This document shows, one piece after another, positions 22,750-34,900 of a DNA stretch of 64,000 nucleotides. A program made the translations under genes and the position numbers. The DNA lies in contig NC_092672.1 in NCBI RefSeq assembly GCF_964355755.1, positions 7,192,001 through 7,256,000 on the forward strand. Direction: 5' to 3'. The DNA comes from Antedon mediterranea (taxonomy: Eukaryota > Echinodermata > Crinoidea > Comatulida > Antedonidae). The notes beneath the pieces were generated by a model. It worked only from the letters and a program-made list of their open reading frames with translations. It made no database searches and was not told the DNA's origin. Every line of letters begins with the position of its first letter. Positions within the stretch are counted from its first letter, which is position 1.

Positions 22750-25700
22750 TGCAGCGCCCATGTGGCGGCTCTATATTGCTCTGTGCATAACAACTTCGTA
22801 TCTGTTTGCAGATGGTTTTTTTTTCATCAAATAAGTTTTACTGGATGCTGGAATAGCAAATTGAGCACCATATATTCACAAATTTCTTATGTGGAAATAA
22901 TCGTATCTTGGAGTAAATCGCAGTTGTTTTTCTTGTTGTTTCCTGAAGTTCAGCTAGGCCCTGCTTGTGCCTTTATTGTTTTAATTCAAACTCATCACTG
23001 CTCAAGAACAATGGTCTACTAGCATCAGTGGGAAGCTAGCCCTGTACTTTCAATCTGACTGTGCATTTTGTTATGTAAATGACCTTGTACACCTCATGCT
23101 TGAAGATCTGCTGTTGTCATGCTAATTAGCTATAGCTCTGAGTTTCTTCATGGTTTACAGGGCTGTGTAACCAACAACAATAACAGTTGTGAACTTCTTG
23201 AAGAATCTTGCTTAATTATACAATCTTTTAAGTTGAACTCCAGTAGCTGTAGTATCCACCTATTACCAAGGAGGCCAAAAAGAAAAACCAGGCGTGGTAC
23301 AAGAGCTGGGCGTGACAAACACACTAAAAACAATCTATCATTTCTGGACTTATCATCAAACTCTCTCTTATCTAAAAACAATATTAAATTTTGCAGTATT
23401 AATACAAGATCCGTTCGGAACAAAACAACAGAATTTGTGGATTTCGTTATCGAACATAATCTGGATGTTGTTGCCCTTTCGGAAACGTGGCTTAAACCAG
23501 AAGACACATCAGTTATAGGAAATATTACACCCAACGGATACTCTCTCAAACATGCTCCCCGTGCTGGTACTAAAAGAGGTGGTGGAGTTGCACTTCTTTA
23601 CAAGGAAAGCATAGCGGTTAGATGTTATGACACGGGATTATTACCAAAATCATTTGAACTGCTAAATGTGGAAATAGTCAGCAATGCATCCTCAGTTTTC
23701 CTCGTAGCAGTATATCGTCCTCAAAGCAAATCAACGGGTTGCAGTCTAAATGTTTTCACTGAAGAATTCTCAACTTTGGTTGATCACTATGTATTGAAGC
23801 CGGCTCCCATACTATTCGTTGGAGACTTTAACATCCATGTGGATATGCCAAATGATGCAGATGCAATTCATTTTCGGAATCTACTTGTAGCAAGCAGTCT
23901 TCAACAGCATGTGTCTACACCTACACACCGACATGGTCATACATTAGACTTGCTGATCACTCGTTCATCTGATCCTCCTGTTTTCTCAAACCTTAATGTC
24001 ATTGATGGTATATCAGATCACTATGCAATCACATGTAATCTCCTTATCAAGAAGCCACCCGTAATCACTAAATCCATCGAAACTCGTCATTGGAATGCTA
24101 TAAATTTTGAGACATTATGTAAAGATATCACACAGTCTGATCTCGGAACTTCGCTCTCAAATCTTGATTTATCAAGTAAAGTACGACTATATGTCACCAC
24201 TTTGAGTGAACTTCTTGACAAACACGCACCACCGAAAAAGAGAACAGTAAAGGTCCGACCAAACACTAGTTGGTATAACAGTGACATCTATGCTGAGAAA
24301 AGAACAAAGCGTAAGCTTGAAAAGAAATGGAGAATCTCTCATCTGGAAATAGATCGTCAAGCTTACATTGCACAGAAGAGGAATGTAAATTCCATGGTAA
24401 GAAAGGCAAAGGCCAACTACTACATTGGCTTGTGTGAAGAACATGCAGCAGATCAGAAAGGACTTTTTAAAATTGTTAACCAACTCCTTCATCATCGCCA
24501 GGTATCACCTCTCCCAGATAGTCTTTCTGACTTAGATCTTGCGAACAGGTTCTGTCAGTTTTTCACAGACAAGATCAAGATCATCAGAGACGACTTCAAG
24601 ATTGATGACATGTCATTTAATGAGCCTGTGACAGCTGTTCATCAGCATCTCACAACATTTACACCAGCATCTCAAGATGAGATCCGCAACATTCTGATGA
24701 AATCACCAACAAAATCATGCAGGTTAGATCCAGTTCCTACTTCTATACTGAAGAAGTGTATCGACGCAGTCGTTCCAATAATAACGGAAATCATTAACCA
24801 TTCTCTTAATACCGGCATAGTGCCAGATGAACTGAAAATTGCTCACGTTCGTCCTTTAATAAAAAAGCAAAACTTGGATCATAACACGCTGAAAAATTAC
24901 CGCCCGGTGTCGAATCTTTCTTTTCTTGGAAAGACTCTGGAGCGTGTAGTGACATCACGCATTACTCCATATCTTCAAAAGCATAATTTAAATGAGAATT
25001 ACCAGTCGGCATATCGTGCATGTCATAGCACGGAGAGTTCCCTTTTAAAGGTACAGAATGATTTGTTACAAGGAATGAATGATGGGAAAATAACGCTATT
25101 GGTGTTGTTGGATTTGTCAGCAGCGTTTGATACAGTTGATCACCAAAGACTGATAACCCGTCTGAGAAATCGCATTGGCATAAATGGTGTTGCTCTTAAC
25201 TGGTTCCAGTCATATCTTACAGGAAGACGTCAGCTAGTCTGTATCAATGATGCATTCTCAGATGAAGCTTGCCTGGAATATGGTGTACCACAGGGGTCAG
25301 TAATTGGGCCTGGCCAGTTTTCCATTTATACGCTTCCCCTTGGTGACATTATTCGCAAACACAGTCTACATTTCCATTTCTATGCAGATGATACACAGAT
25401 TTATGTGTCAGTAAATCCAGTGCAAAGGGATGTTGCTGCAGCAATCAGTAAGATGGAAGCCTGTATAGAAGATGTTCGCAATTGGATGACAACAAATTAC
25501 CTAAAGTTGAATGATGGAAAGACAGAGTTTATTATCGTCGGGTCTAAATGTAACATCTCCAAAATCAACATCACACATATCAGAATCGGAAACTCTAACA
25601 TCGCTCCCTCATCGGTGGTCCGGAATCTGGGAATCATGCTGGATAGTAATCTCACTATGGAAGCACAAATAACAACTGTATCCAAAGCAGCATGCATATC

Positions 25701-26320
25701 GATTAGGAACCTTGGTCGTATTCGCGGTAATCTTAACAAGAAAACAGCTGAATTGATTGTACACTCATTTGTCACTTCTAAAATTGACATTGGTAATGCC
25801 TTGTTGTTTGGCATACCAAAATCTCAAATACAACGTTTGCAGCGCTTGCAAAATATGGCAGCTAGAATTGTAACTAATACAAAATCAAACGCTCACATAA
25901 CTCCTGTCCTGATGGATTTGCATTGGTTGCCTGTTCAACAACGTATTAAGTACAAACTTGCGTTGTTTGTATTCAAGATCCTAAATGACAGTGCTCCTGC
26001 TTATTTATCTGACCTTGTGGATCGTTACGAATCATCCCGCAGAGGCCTACGATCATTGTCACAAAACCTTCTTCAAGAGCGTAGAGCGAAAAATCAGTGG
26101 GGTCAGAGATCTTTTTACGTTGCGGCCGCAAGTGTATGGAACAGCTTACCAGCAACAGTTAAATGCTCAACTAGTCTAAACAGTTTCAAGACCAACCTAA
26201 AGACGTCGCTATTCGCTGATGTTCTCGCACGTTGTTAATGCACAAAGCGCCATGAGCGCCACATGGGTGGAGGATACCGGCGCTATATAAGTTTTCATTT
26301 ATTATTATTATATTAAATTG
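22750..26320 (+). mobile_element. LINE retrotransposon, L2/CR1-like, apparently full ORF2
   Basis: Surrounds the open frame at 23119-26238. The 3' end reads GCGCCACATGGGTGGAGG, GGCGCTATATAAG and a short ATT-rich tail, typical of L2/CR1-type elements. The 5' limit is uncertain; 22750 is where unrelated intron sequence seems to stop. It sits antisense in the COR intron of gene B between exons 26381-26539 and 22333-22623. Confidence 0.75.
23119..26238 (+). CDS. LINE ORF2: endonuclease - reverse transcriptase, 1,039 aa
   Basis: Single uninterrupted frame. The N-terminal half is an apurinic-type endonuclease (INTRSVRNK, SETWL, GDFNIHVD, DGISDHYAI). The reverse transcriptase follows with YRPVSNLSFLGK, LLDLSAAFDTVDH, GVPQGSVIGP and the catalytic FYADDTQIYV (YADD near residue 755). 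The C-terminal part contains the usual LHWLPVQQRIKYK and SVWNSLPA motifs of the L2/CR1/Rex group. No ORF1 found upstream. The first Met may lie upstream of the true start. No stop or frameshift, so the copy is young. Confidence 0.9.
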   Translation: MLISYSSEFLHGLQGCVTNNNNSCELLEESCLIIQSFKLNSSSCSIHLLPRRPKRKTRRGTRAGRDKHTKNNLSFLDLSSNSLLSKNNIKFCSINTRSVRNKTTEFVDFVIEHNLDVVALSETWLKPEDTSVIGNITPNGYSLKHAPRAGTKRGGGVALLYKESIAVRCYDTGLLPKSFELLNVEIVSNASSVFLVAVYRPQSKSTGCSLNVFTEEFSTLVDHYVLKPAPILFVGDFNIHVDMPNDADAIHFRNLLVASSLQQHVSTPTHRHGHTLDLLITRSSDPPVFSNLNVIDGISDHYAITCNLLIKKPPVITKSIETRHWNAINFETLCKDITQSDLGTSLSNLDLSSKVRLYVTTLSELLDKHAPPKKRTVKVRPNTSWYNSDIYAEKRTKRKLEKKWRISHLEIDRQAYIAQKRNVNSMVRKAKANYYIGLCEEHAADQKGLFKIVNQLLHHRQVSPLPDSLSDLDLANRFCQFFTDKIKIIRDDFKIDDMSFNEPVTAVHQHLTTFTPASQDEIRNILMKSPTKSCRLDPVPTSILKKCIDAVVPIITEIINHSLNTGIVPDELKIAHVRPLIKKQNLDHNTLKNYRPVSNLSFLGKTLERVVTSRITPYLQKHNLNENYQSAYRACHSTESSLLKVQNDLLQGMNDGKITLLVLLDLSAAFDTVDHQRLITRLRNRIGINGVALNWFQSYLTGRRQLVCINDAFSDEACLEYGVPQGSVIGPGQFSIYTLPLGDIIRKHSLHFHFYADDTQIYVSVNPVQRDVAAAISKMEACIEDVRNWMTTNYLKLNDGKTEFIIVGSKCNISKINITHIRIGNSNIAPSSVVRNLGIMLDSNLTMEAQITTVSKAACISIRNLGRIRGNLNKKTAELIVHSFVTSKIDIGNALLFGIPKSQIQRLQRLQNMAARIVTNTKSNAHITPVLMDLHWLPVQQRIKYKLALFVFKILNDSAPAYLSDLVDRYESSRRGLRSLSQNLLQERRAKNQWGQRSFYVAAASVWNSLPATVKCSTSLNSFKTNLKTSLFADVLARC

Positions 26321-26683
26321 ATTACAGTATAATTATGATTGGACCATAGAGTAATTCCTTCACGATTCGGCAACAATTACCTCAATAGATGTCTTAAGGC
26401 ACAACAAGTCAAACTTCTGCATCAACTGCAACAAACCTTCAAACTGTTCAAGAAGATCGTGCCACAGGTGTCTAAGTAGCTTCTCTTCAAGAATTCCTTC
26501 TTCATCGAGTCTTGCCCATGAATTTGCAAATCTTGCCCACTTTAACAGACAAATTTATATAATGTATAATGTTTAGCAAAGTATGAGTAAAATAATAGTC
26601 TACAAATTTGGCTCACAGTAGACACTGACGCTCTCAATGAAGTTCGCGCAAGTTATTTGACCAATCACAAGATATAGTACTAT

Positions 26684-26835
26684 AGAGCGTTCGATTTGCA
26701 ACTACCGGTGACCAAACTACGTTATTTTAATTAATTGTGCCCATTAGGAGATTATATCGCTCCCCACCTTGACACATATTTGGTGCTAACCCGTCGTGCT
26801 TGCGGTGCTGACTGGTCGTGGGCTACCGATATCTA
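26684..26835. repeat. Degraded copy of the 11797-type MITE
   Basis: GCGTTCGATTTGCAACTACC followed by ACCAAACTACGTTATT matches the end and interior of the element at 11797. The other end is not recognisable. Intron of gene B. Confidence 0.5.
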
Positions 26836-28097
26836 CATGTTTTATTATATACATGGTTTTGTTTTTAAAAAAAATGGAAAGCTAAATACTGGGAACCAAG
26901 AATTATTTTCATTTTTGTAGAAACAAAATTGCATACCTGTTCTGATGAATTCTTTACAGTGATGACTCTACTGAATATACAAATTAACCACTGTGAACTC
27001 AGAATGATAATATCGTTAAGAGCATTGTCTGGTGTTTCATATTCGCCATAGTAGATAATGTTTCCAAGATCATGATAGAAGTGGAGCATAGTAAACAATT
27101 GAATTCTGTTGACAATACCACATTTAGCCGCTAGGTCGTTTACCTTAAATATAAAGATGACATTGATAAAAGGAAAAAAGACTTATGTCTTTTCGAAGAA
27201 AATGTACGCCTGTATGTATGACAACATTTCAGGAGTTAGGTAACTTTCAAACTGGTTGTTCATTCTATTTAACAATGTTAACAAGTACATATCAACGTGG
27301 ACGAGAGTTGGACCTCAACAACTCGAACACGTTGGTCAACTAAAAAATAAAAATAATTCGGTTAACAATTCAAAATATTACTTGCTTCTTTGAAGTTAAT
27401 TGAGTGTTTTTCCTGGTGACGTAACTGTTCAATTTTATTCAAGAAATTCAGCCACTTTAAGGGAATTTTTTCACCCATGTAGCGTTCATTCTTGGCAACC
27501 TCTGTGATATGTTCCCTCAGCTCAATAATAGATTTGTCCAATGGCGATCTAAGACTGTTGTCAATGGCATAAAACTTGCTAACGACATGTCGTTCATATG
27601 GCGTCCCCTTTAATGATTTCTTAACATCTTTTAATTTTTCTTCAGCCTATAGAAATTAGGTAAAAACTTAACGTCATTTTACGTACTAAATAAGGACGAC
27701 AAACATCATGTCTTATAAAAAAGAAATGTACGTATATTATTTATTATATAATTCATTTTCAGAATATCACCCGGGCGGTTCAAAATTAATGTTATATTAT
27801 ATACTATTTAATGCAAAAACAAAATAAGAGAAACAACAGATTGATTACAAAGATGTATGTATTTATTCAAAATAAGTATGCAACACAAATATGAAATAAA
27901 GGTGAGTGAATCTCACAAAAGAGAGAAAAAAAAAACATGTCTTCAATCCATAATTGGTGCTAACATTTCAAACATTGGGCATACTTGGATGTTATTAACA
28001 GTCATGCGGTTTCATCGTCTTAAGATGACATTTTAATTATTAGAAAGCGTCACAAAATTGTAAAATGAAATCAAAAGCTAAGAACATAAACATTTTT

Positions 28098-28871
28098 AGT
28101 CGCGTGGAAGCGACTCTATAGTTCACTATGTCGGTCGGTCGGTCTGTCTGTCTCTCGGTCTGTCTGTCGGTCTGTCTGTCTGTCTGTCGGTCCGGTATCA
28201 CTATGCGTTTTATCGCTTTCTGACCTTATCTTGATATCAGTTTAATCTAGCTAGGTCAATTTTTCACAGTATATTCCTTATGGCCAGGAATCAATGTGGT
28301 TATGTTTTCACGGTGCGCAATAAAAAATTACGCGGTCTACGCACGATTTAACGAAATCACGTTTGTAATCATATCTTCACAACCATGAATCACAATTAAA
28401 TAAAATTTGGTACTCATAAATTTCAGGGCATAAATCATCATATGGCAATACAATTACGTGCGTAGCGCATGTAACGCATGCGTACGCGCGCTTAACATTT
28501 TCAAAATTTATTTTCGATGAAATAAGAGTACATTTCAGGCAATTTTAAGCGTTTACAAAATTGCCATGAGTGCGCATATTGTTTGCGCGTTAAATGTTAT
28601 TTCGCACTCTTTTTGCCCGATTTCTGTTTTCTTGACTTACTTTTCAACTCGAAATTACGTTATACGAGCACGTCGAAAGTGACAGGCTACGCACGTGTAA
28701 ATTAAAAAAAAATAAATGTTTTTAAACATTTCAACATTTTTAAACATGTTCAGTAATTTCGGTCAGTATAGTTCACTATGTCGGTCGGTCGGTCTCTCTG
28801 TCTGTCTGTCTGTCGGTCTGTTTGTCTGTCTGTCGGTCCGGTATCACTATGCATTGTAGCACGCGACTTAA
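28098..28871. mobile_element. Non-autonomous element with AGTCGCGTG ends and (TCTG)n blocks
   Basis: Left end AGTCGCGTGGAAGCGACT, right end GCACGCGACT, giving a short terminal inverted repeat. Two internal copies of CTATAGTTCACTATGTCGGT-type sequence, each followed by GGTC/TCTG simple repeats, lie near the ends (28118-28200 and 28765-28855). No coding capacity. Intron of gene B. Confidence 0.6.
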
Positions 28872-31000
28872 TGGCTGTTGGCCTTGTTTTACAAACAGCC
28901 GATGACATCATGACCAAACAAGCAGTCAGTTGATACATATTTCTGAGAGAGATCGAAACGTTCGAGTAAAGTACTCTGCGTTTTTTAAATTGCTCTTTCA
29001 AAAAGAAAATCTTTCATGTTGGTATGACGTAGATTTAATATTATTAGGTGGTAGGTTTTATTATTGGTATTAATTACTTACAAGAGCTTGTCTCTCTTCC
29101 TCATTTCCTGGTAAGCTATCTCTGTGTGTGCCAACGATAAATATGGGCGGTGATAGCTGCTGCTGATTCGACTGTATTGGATTTTCAGTTGTGTTTGAAT
29201 AGATTGAACGTGACCAGAAGGCCACAAAATCCGAGTTGTTCATATAATGGTCAGCAACAGAAATCTATAAATATACACTTTTATGTTATAAATATGAATG
29301 TAATACGGTATTATGTAAATGTAATAAGGTCAAACGTTATATCCTAACGAAATAACTATCTTTTACAAAACTCTCCTTTGAGTGGTTAATTTTATCGTTT
29401 TGATTTAGCTTCTTTCTGTTTTCTTTGGAATGTATAGTAAATTGTTATGTATCTCTGCGAACTTGTTTTATACTGTGCCACGGTGATTGGGTGAAAATAG
29501 TAAAAGTAAACTTAACTTGCTTACCATTTCACCATGTCTGTTAAATACTTCTACTTTAGCTGGTGCATCGAGATCGTGGCAAAGATTGAAACAAATGATG
29601 TAAACAGCACGAGAAACCAGGAACATCTGTAATACATGAAATAATTAATTTGTATTTTTAAAGGCAAAATAGTCGGAAAAACAGTTTCATTTTTTAGTTA
29701 TTGTTAGCAATCGAATTGTTAAATACCAGACTACAATCATAAAATGCTCATTTCGGTTATCGTGCTACCTGATGGGTAATATAATAGATATCTTGCCCAG
29801 CAAAATCCCAGATGTTGAGAGTCAAGTCATCAAGCTTTCCCTTAAATGTTGTGTTCTCTAGTTGTTTTTTATTTTCTTTAAGCCCTTTCAAGACAAGTTT
29901 AAAAACTTTTTCGGGCACATGCGGTTCCTCTTTTGAAGGTATCCTTCCTACTGGGTTCCTTTTGTTTTCATAGCCTATACAAAAAAAATATAACGAAAGG
30001 TTTTATATCTTTAGTTAAATCAATCTCAGGGATAGGCTAATCCAACCAATGGACAACAACTATATGATCAGTTAATTGAAAATAAATAGAAGTGATTCCA
30101 ATATTATTGATTACAGTATATTATGAAAGGTAATACCTTTATCTGCGGACAACGAGTCTGGTAATGGGTCGATTTTATCGTCTGCTCCCGAATGGTCGGA
30201 CTCTACATTAATGTTTTCTCTTCTTTCCTTTAAAGGAAACATTACGGTAATTGATTAATCAACATCAAAATGTGTGATTCCAACATAAAGTTATGAGCAA
30301 TTCACATCAATTACCGTTACCACACAATACCATACAAGCAACACACTATTACCTCTCGTAAAGTATGAAATTCTCTGGGAAAAAAACATATTTGTTAATG
30401 GTGTCTTTAGGGTTATAAGTCAGTCTCGCATATTGAGTCTTATCTAATGAAATGTATCGATGCACAGTATACCAATATGGTAAGTTTGTAAATGATAAGA
30501 TAATACTATTATTAAAGACTTTACATCAGTGACCGTATCCTTGCTCGCCTGGTTGTTTTGTTTATCCTCTTTCGTCTGCAGCAGCTTTGTCGTCATGTTT
30601 TCTGCAATTGCCTGCAAATATTCTTGTCTTGTTTGGCTTGGAGTTTCTATTAATAAGCGTAACCAAGTAAATATTACACAATGTTTATAAATTACATCTA
30701 GAATACTAATCGCCGTATGGAGTAAATGAAATAACTTTATATTATTTGTTTGTTTTTAACCATCAGGAGACCAAATTTCATGTTCGATATTGCTTTATAA
30801 AATTAATGATCTTATCTTCATTTTAGTATCACAATGCATTTTCTTCGATTTTAATTAAGAAGTATATAGTATATTACAGATTATATTCTAGAATTAAGAA
30901 TTTAGTCTTATATTACTCATTAGAAAAGATATAATATTTTGTATAAGGCTTACCATTGGTTTTATTTGGCTTCCAATTGGTGGTGTTTCTAACATTCACT

Positions 31001-31938
31001 TAGTCTGGGCTCCAGACGGAGTTTTTTCTTAATACTGTATTAGTAAAAATATAAATATTTTTGCACATATGGCGTTTCATACGTGTATTACTTGAGTTTG
31101 GATACTCCGTCTGGGGAAACACGCAAAAGTCACGTGGTTTGACACCAAGAATTCTTGGTGCATAGATTATCCGGTTGACTAGTTTCAGCTGCATGCGATT
31201 GGCTACTCACTCGTACACTGTTTTAATATTCATATTTCAGAATTTCAAAGACTCAACAACTAAGATGGTACGCATGCGCTATGTTACGTTTAGACAATGT
31301 GTACTTGTGAGTACATTGATGAAAGTTTCTGAAGGCTAGAAAGGATTTTATATGGATCATTTAATCAGGGAGATGTAATTTACATCTCCCTGATTTAATA
31401 TTACGCGGAGATAATTTGATTTAATTCCCACCCAGACCCTGTCCTGTTCTGTGTAGTGGTGTATAGCCCTGTCTGTTGTGTGTGAATCCTGTTGTGTGCC
31501 GGTGGTGGTATTATGTAGGCCTACCTTATTGGCGTTTTATTTGGCAGGTCATACGTGCGAGTTGAGTAGGACCTACGAAGGAGGCCTAGGCTAAGGACTA
31601 AACAATTAATAAACAAAACAACTTGGCAACACGATTTCATATTTTAACAGTCTCGATCCCCGTCTCGATCGTACATTCAGCACTGTACGCAGGCCTACTC
31701 GATCTTTTTCATTTTGAAACAAAATGATCATTGGTTGATTCGAAATCCATATTTACATACCGCCCGCCCCATATAGCCAAATACGGTATGATAACCTACG
31801 TCATTCTTATCGGATGTTTGCGGTCTGCAAATCGATTTCTATACGTGTTTCACAAGTCTGTATTTTCAGACAAAAATCGCGGTCGAAATAAAAACAAATA
31901 AATAAAAAAAAAAACATTACAGACTTGGGGCAAGTCTA
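31001..31938 (+). mobile_element. Hairpin-ended transposon, 938 bp, inserted in a ROC exon of gene B
   Basis: Starts TAGTCTGGGCTCCAGACGG and ends AGACTTGGGGCAAGTCTA. Flanked by the 9-bp direct repeat ACATTCACT at 30992-31000 and 31939-31947. Both ends are self-complementary (GTCTGG/CCAGAC, AGACTTG/CAAGTCT). Inside are a 14-bp palindrome CCAAGAATTCTTGG near 31144 and a 33-bp palindrome near 31364-31396. No transposase frame found, so non-autonomous. The 9-bp duplication fits a Mutator-like mobiliser, but this is inference. Confidence 0.8.
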
Positions 31939-34900
31939 ACATTCACTGTACACGTTAATGATGCTTCAATTCCATCTGTCACTGCCTCAGTAACATCAAA
32001 TCTTAATAATGGTGTTTAAAAAAAAAAATTGAAAAATAACGGCGATTCTGTCATCAGTACATCAGGGAAATGACATGTAATGAATACATAGAAGCAAAGA
32101 TGGCACTATACAGCATTATACACTATAATGGATAGATAAAGCGTTACATTCATTTATTAAGTGAATGATGTTCTTGTGAAATAAAAGATTATTCTTTATG
32201 GACTAATATTATTCAAAGTTGCTTACTCTTGTTCTGTAAGCGCTTTCACTAGACTGGTTTTACCAACGCGCTCTTGTCCTACAAGCATTAAACGTGTTTG
32301 ACTTGCTACCCTCTCGTATGGCATCAAGAAAGGCAATGTTAGCCTCCGTACCTCTTACCAATACTTCAAGAGGGGCTTGGCCTGTTTAAAATAAATTTAC
32401 TTTATTATGTGTAGTCATCTTTCTTCTGTTTGTCTGTAATTTGATTTCATACACAAATAACATTACAGTGTAATATAATACATAAAATAACACAAAACAA
32501 TATCGTTTAGTTGAGTATTTTATACATGAAGTGGAGTAAAAATGTTGTGAGTCGAGCGTACATTTTAACTGGCGTGAAAATTCAGTTAACCAGTCAAGTT
32601 ATTTAGAAAGTTGGCAACTAAAACCAAACTAATTATTATAGGATACGTTCGATTTTGATTTGATTTTAACATTTCAGTTTTATTGAAATCGGTAAAATCT
32701 TCTTACTTTTCAAAAGTTGTAAGAGTTCTTCTTTCTGCTTGGCTCTATCTTCATATTTGCTACACGGATTCTGGATATACTTGTCCAATGGTGTCAAGCC
32801 TTCCTGAAAGGACAATCATGCACCGTAAATACTACGGACTTGTGCCTTCAACTGATTGTTAAAATGTTTTTTTTTGTAATTAATTGTAAAATGTTTTCTA
32901 TGTTTAAATACATTTGCAATTTTAGTATGTGTCATGAGGAGCGGTGACAACGACGGAATTATTTGAGTCTCTATGTCCCTCGACCAAATGATACTTACTT
33001 GTTTTTTTATTTTTATTCATTATGGTGTTTGTTGATTTTGGTCGAAATTAATGTTGAACGAAAATTGAATTAAATTATTGATATAATTAGAACAGACGTG
33101 TTATATCGAATAGGAACAATCTCTCAAGTTTGTTCGCAAGTTTATCAACACGCAGAACTTGTGAATTTTGTAATGATCAAAGAAACTGACAAACATGCCC
33201 ATATCGTCAGAGTCATGGTAGCCAAATATGTCTGCTTGTATTTACAGGTATTGCCCCCACATGTTATAAAAACTGTCCACTTGTAGAATTTTCTAAAATT
33301 AATAATAAAGAATCTTCACATTGTTATTATAGTAAACTGCTGCTCCACCATCTAGAAGTATTTTAGCAGTGTCGCGATGTCTTTCGAAAGATAAGTTAGA
33401 TCTCAACAACCAATGAAGTGGTGTACTTCCATCCTGCATAAAAGAAACAAACAAAATAGTGATCAAACACTGTGTATGATATAAAAGATATAACTATTGC
33501 TAAACTATAAATTATAACCAATCGGTTCAAAGTGAGTATATTCCAATGCAAAATACCGTGTCTGGTGAATTGATTCTCTTTGATGTTACATCCAACACAT
33601 ACGCTATCGCTTTAGAAAATCCCTGAACTGATAATGGATGTAGTATATTAGAAGACTGCAAGATACAATAATCTATATAATTAATCGTGAAATAAATACT
33701 GATAATCATGAATGATAACGATACTGCTATTGTTAACATTAATGATGATAATGATGTCATTATAGTAATATAGTATTGTCATTGTTTTAGTATTATGTCT
33801 ACCAAGGCAATCCAACAACAGGACACACTGAGCTCGCCTTGCAAAGATAGGAACTCGTAACAGTCCTTTGATCCGATGTCTTGCTGCGACATATACCAAC
33901 ATGCAGTAAGTAGCCTGTACATTATTACTAACCGCGGCGCGGGGTTTCTGATAAATGGGCGTGGTACTGATCATACTGATCGTGACGTGTCGCAGCCACA
34001 AATAAACCCCTTTGATCTCCGGAGCTCAGCATCCTGTTGTTATATTGTCTCGTGTCTACTACGAAAACGTACAAATTTGTATTCTACTTACCTGTCCCTC
34101 CTGGTCTAGTTCTTCGATATCTCTAGTTGTCGAGTGGTTCAACGCTTTCAACAAGAATTCCTCAGAGTGGCGGTGTGAGTACACAATGTGACGTAAAATA
34201 GTTACACCATTCTATATTAACCAATCGATAAGAATAAGTGTAAAAAAACAGTAAGGTATTAAACTTCATAATTAACATACATCAATCAAATTAATTAAGT
34301 CACTAAACGTACGTGTCTTTCATTAAGAATTCCCGGTTGCTCTAATATAACATCTTCAACATATTGCCAGTTTTTCAAGTTATCAAACACCTCTTCACTG
34401 CATGTTAAAACAAGAAATAAAAGATGTATGTAAGTTAATTTATGTGGTTCTAGTGGTAGCGGTAGGGCCATGAAAAAGTATTTTCAATTAAATGTTTTAT
34501 TCACAGACGTTCTGCGCGCGATCAGGGCAGGGATGTATTTTTATACCTCGCTGACCAGAGTACTAGACCCCAGGTAAATTGTGCCGTATATGATGGTCGT
34601 TAAAATAGGCAAATTCATTTTTGCTTATTTCAAAGGCATGATGGAATAGAATCAAAATTTACTTTCCTCATCCTTCAAACAATCATACTGGTACGCCAAC
34701 TAAAAACAACATTTAATACTCATGATATAATAGTGAGCTGCTGGAAACCTTACTATTTATATGGGCCTATGAATAATTTTACATTTTATCTGGCTCATAC
34801 ATGCCTCAAAATGCAGTTTCGACTTACAGTAGTAGGGCCCACTAATCAGAGGATTATACTGCTTGATGTGGGCTTATTATATCACTTTCTTCCCGTATTA

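Noticed and set aside
23148-25814. Minus-strand frames inside the LINE
   Set aside because: Shadows of the intact ORF2 in the other direction; no domain recognised.
28750-29001. Open frame with a DRQTDRQTDRQ repeat
   Set aside because: It is a translation of the TCTG simple repeat in a transposon.
31001-31938. Hairpin-ended element as a Helitron, or as a spliceable introner
   Set aside because: The 9-bp target duplications argue against a Helitron. The GT/AG pairs I tried at its ends (in the duplicated target and at AAGTCT|gtaatg with cag|ACTAAG) all gave stop codons or lost frame.
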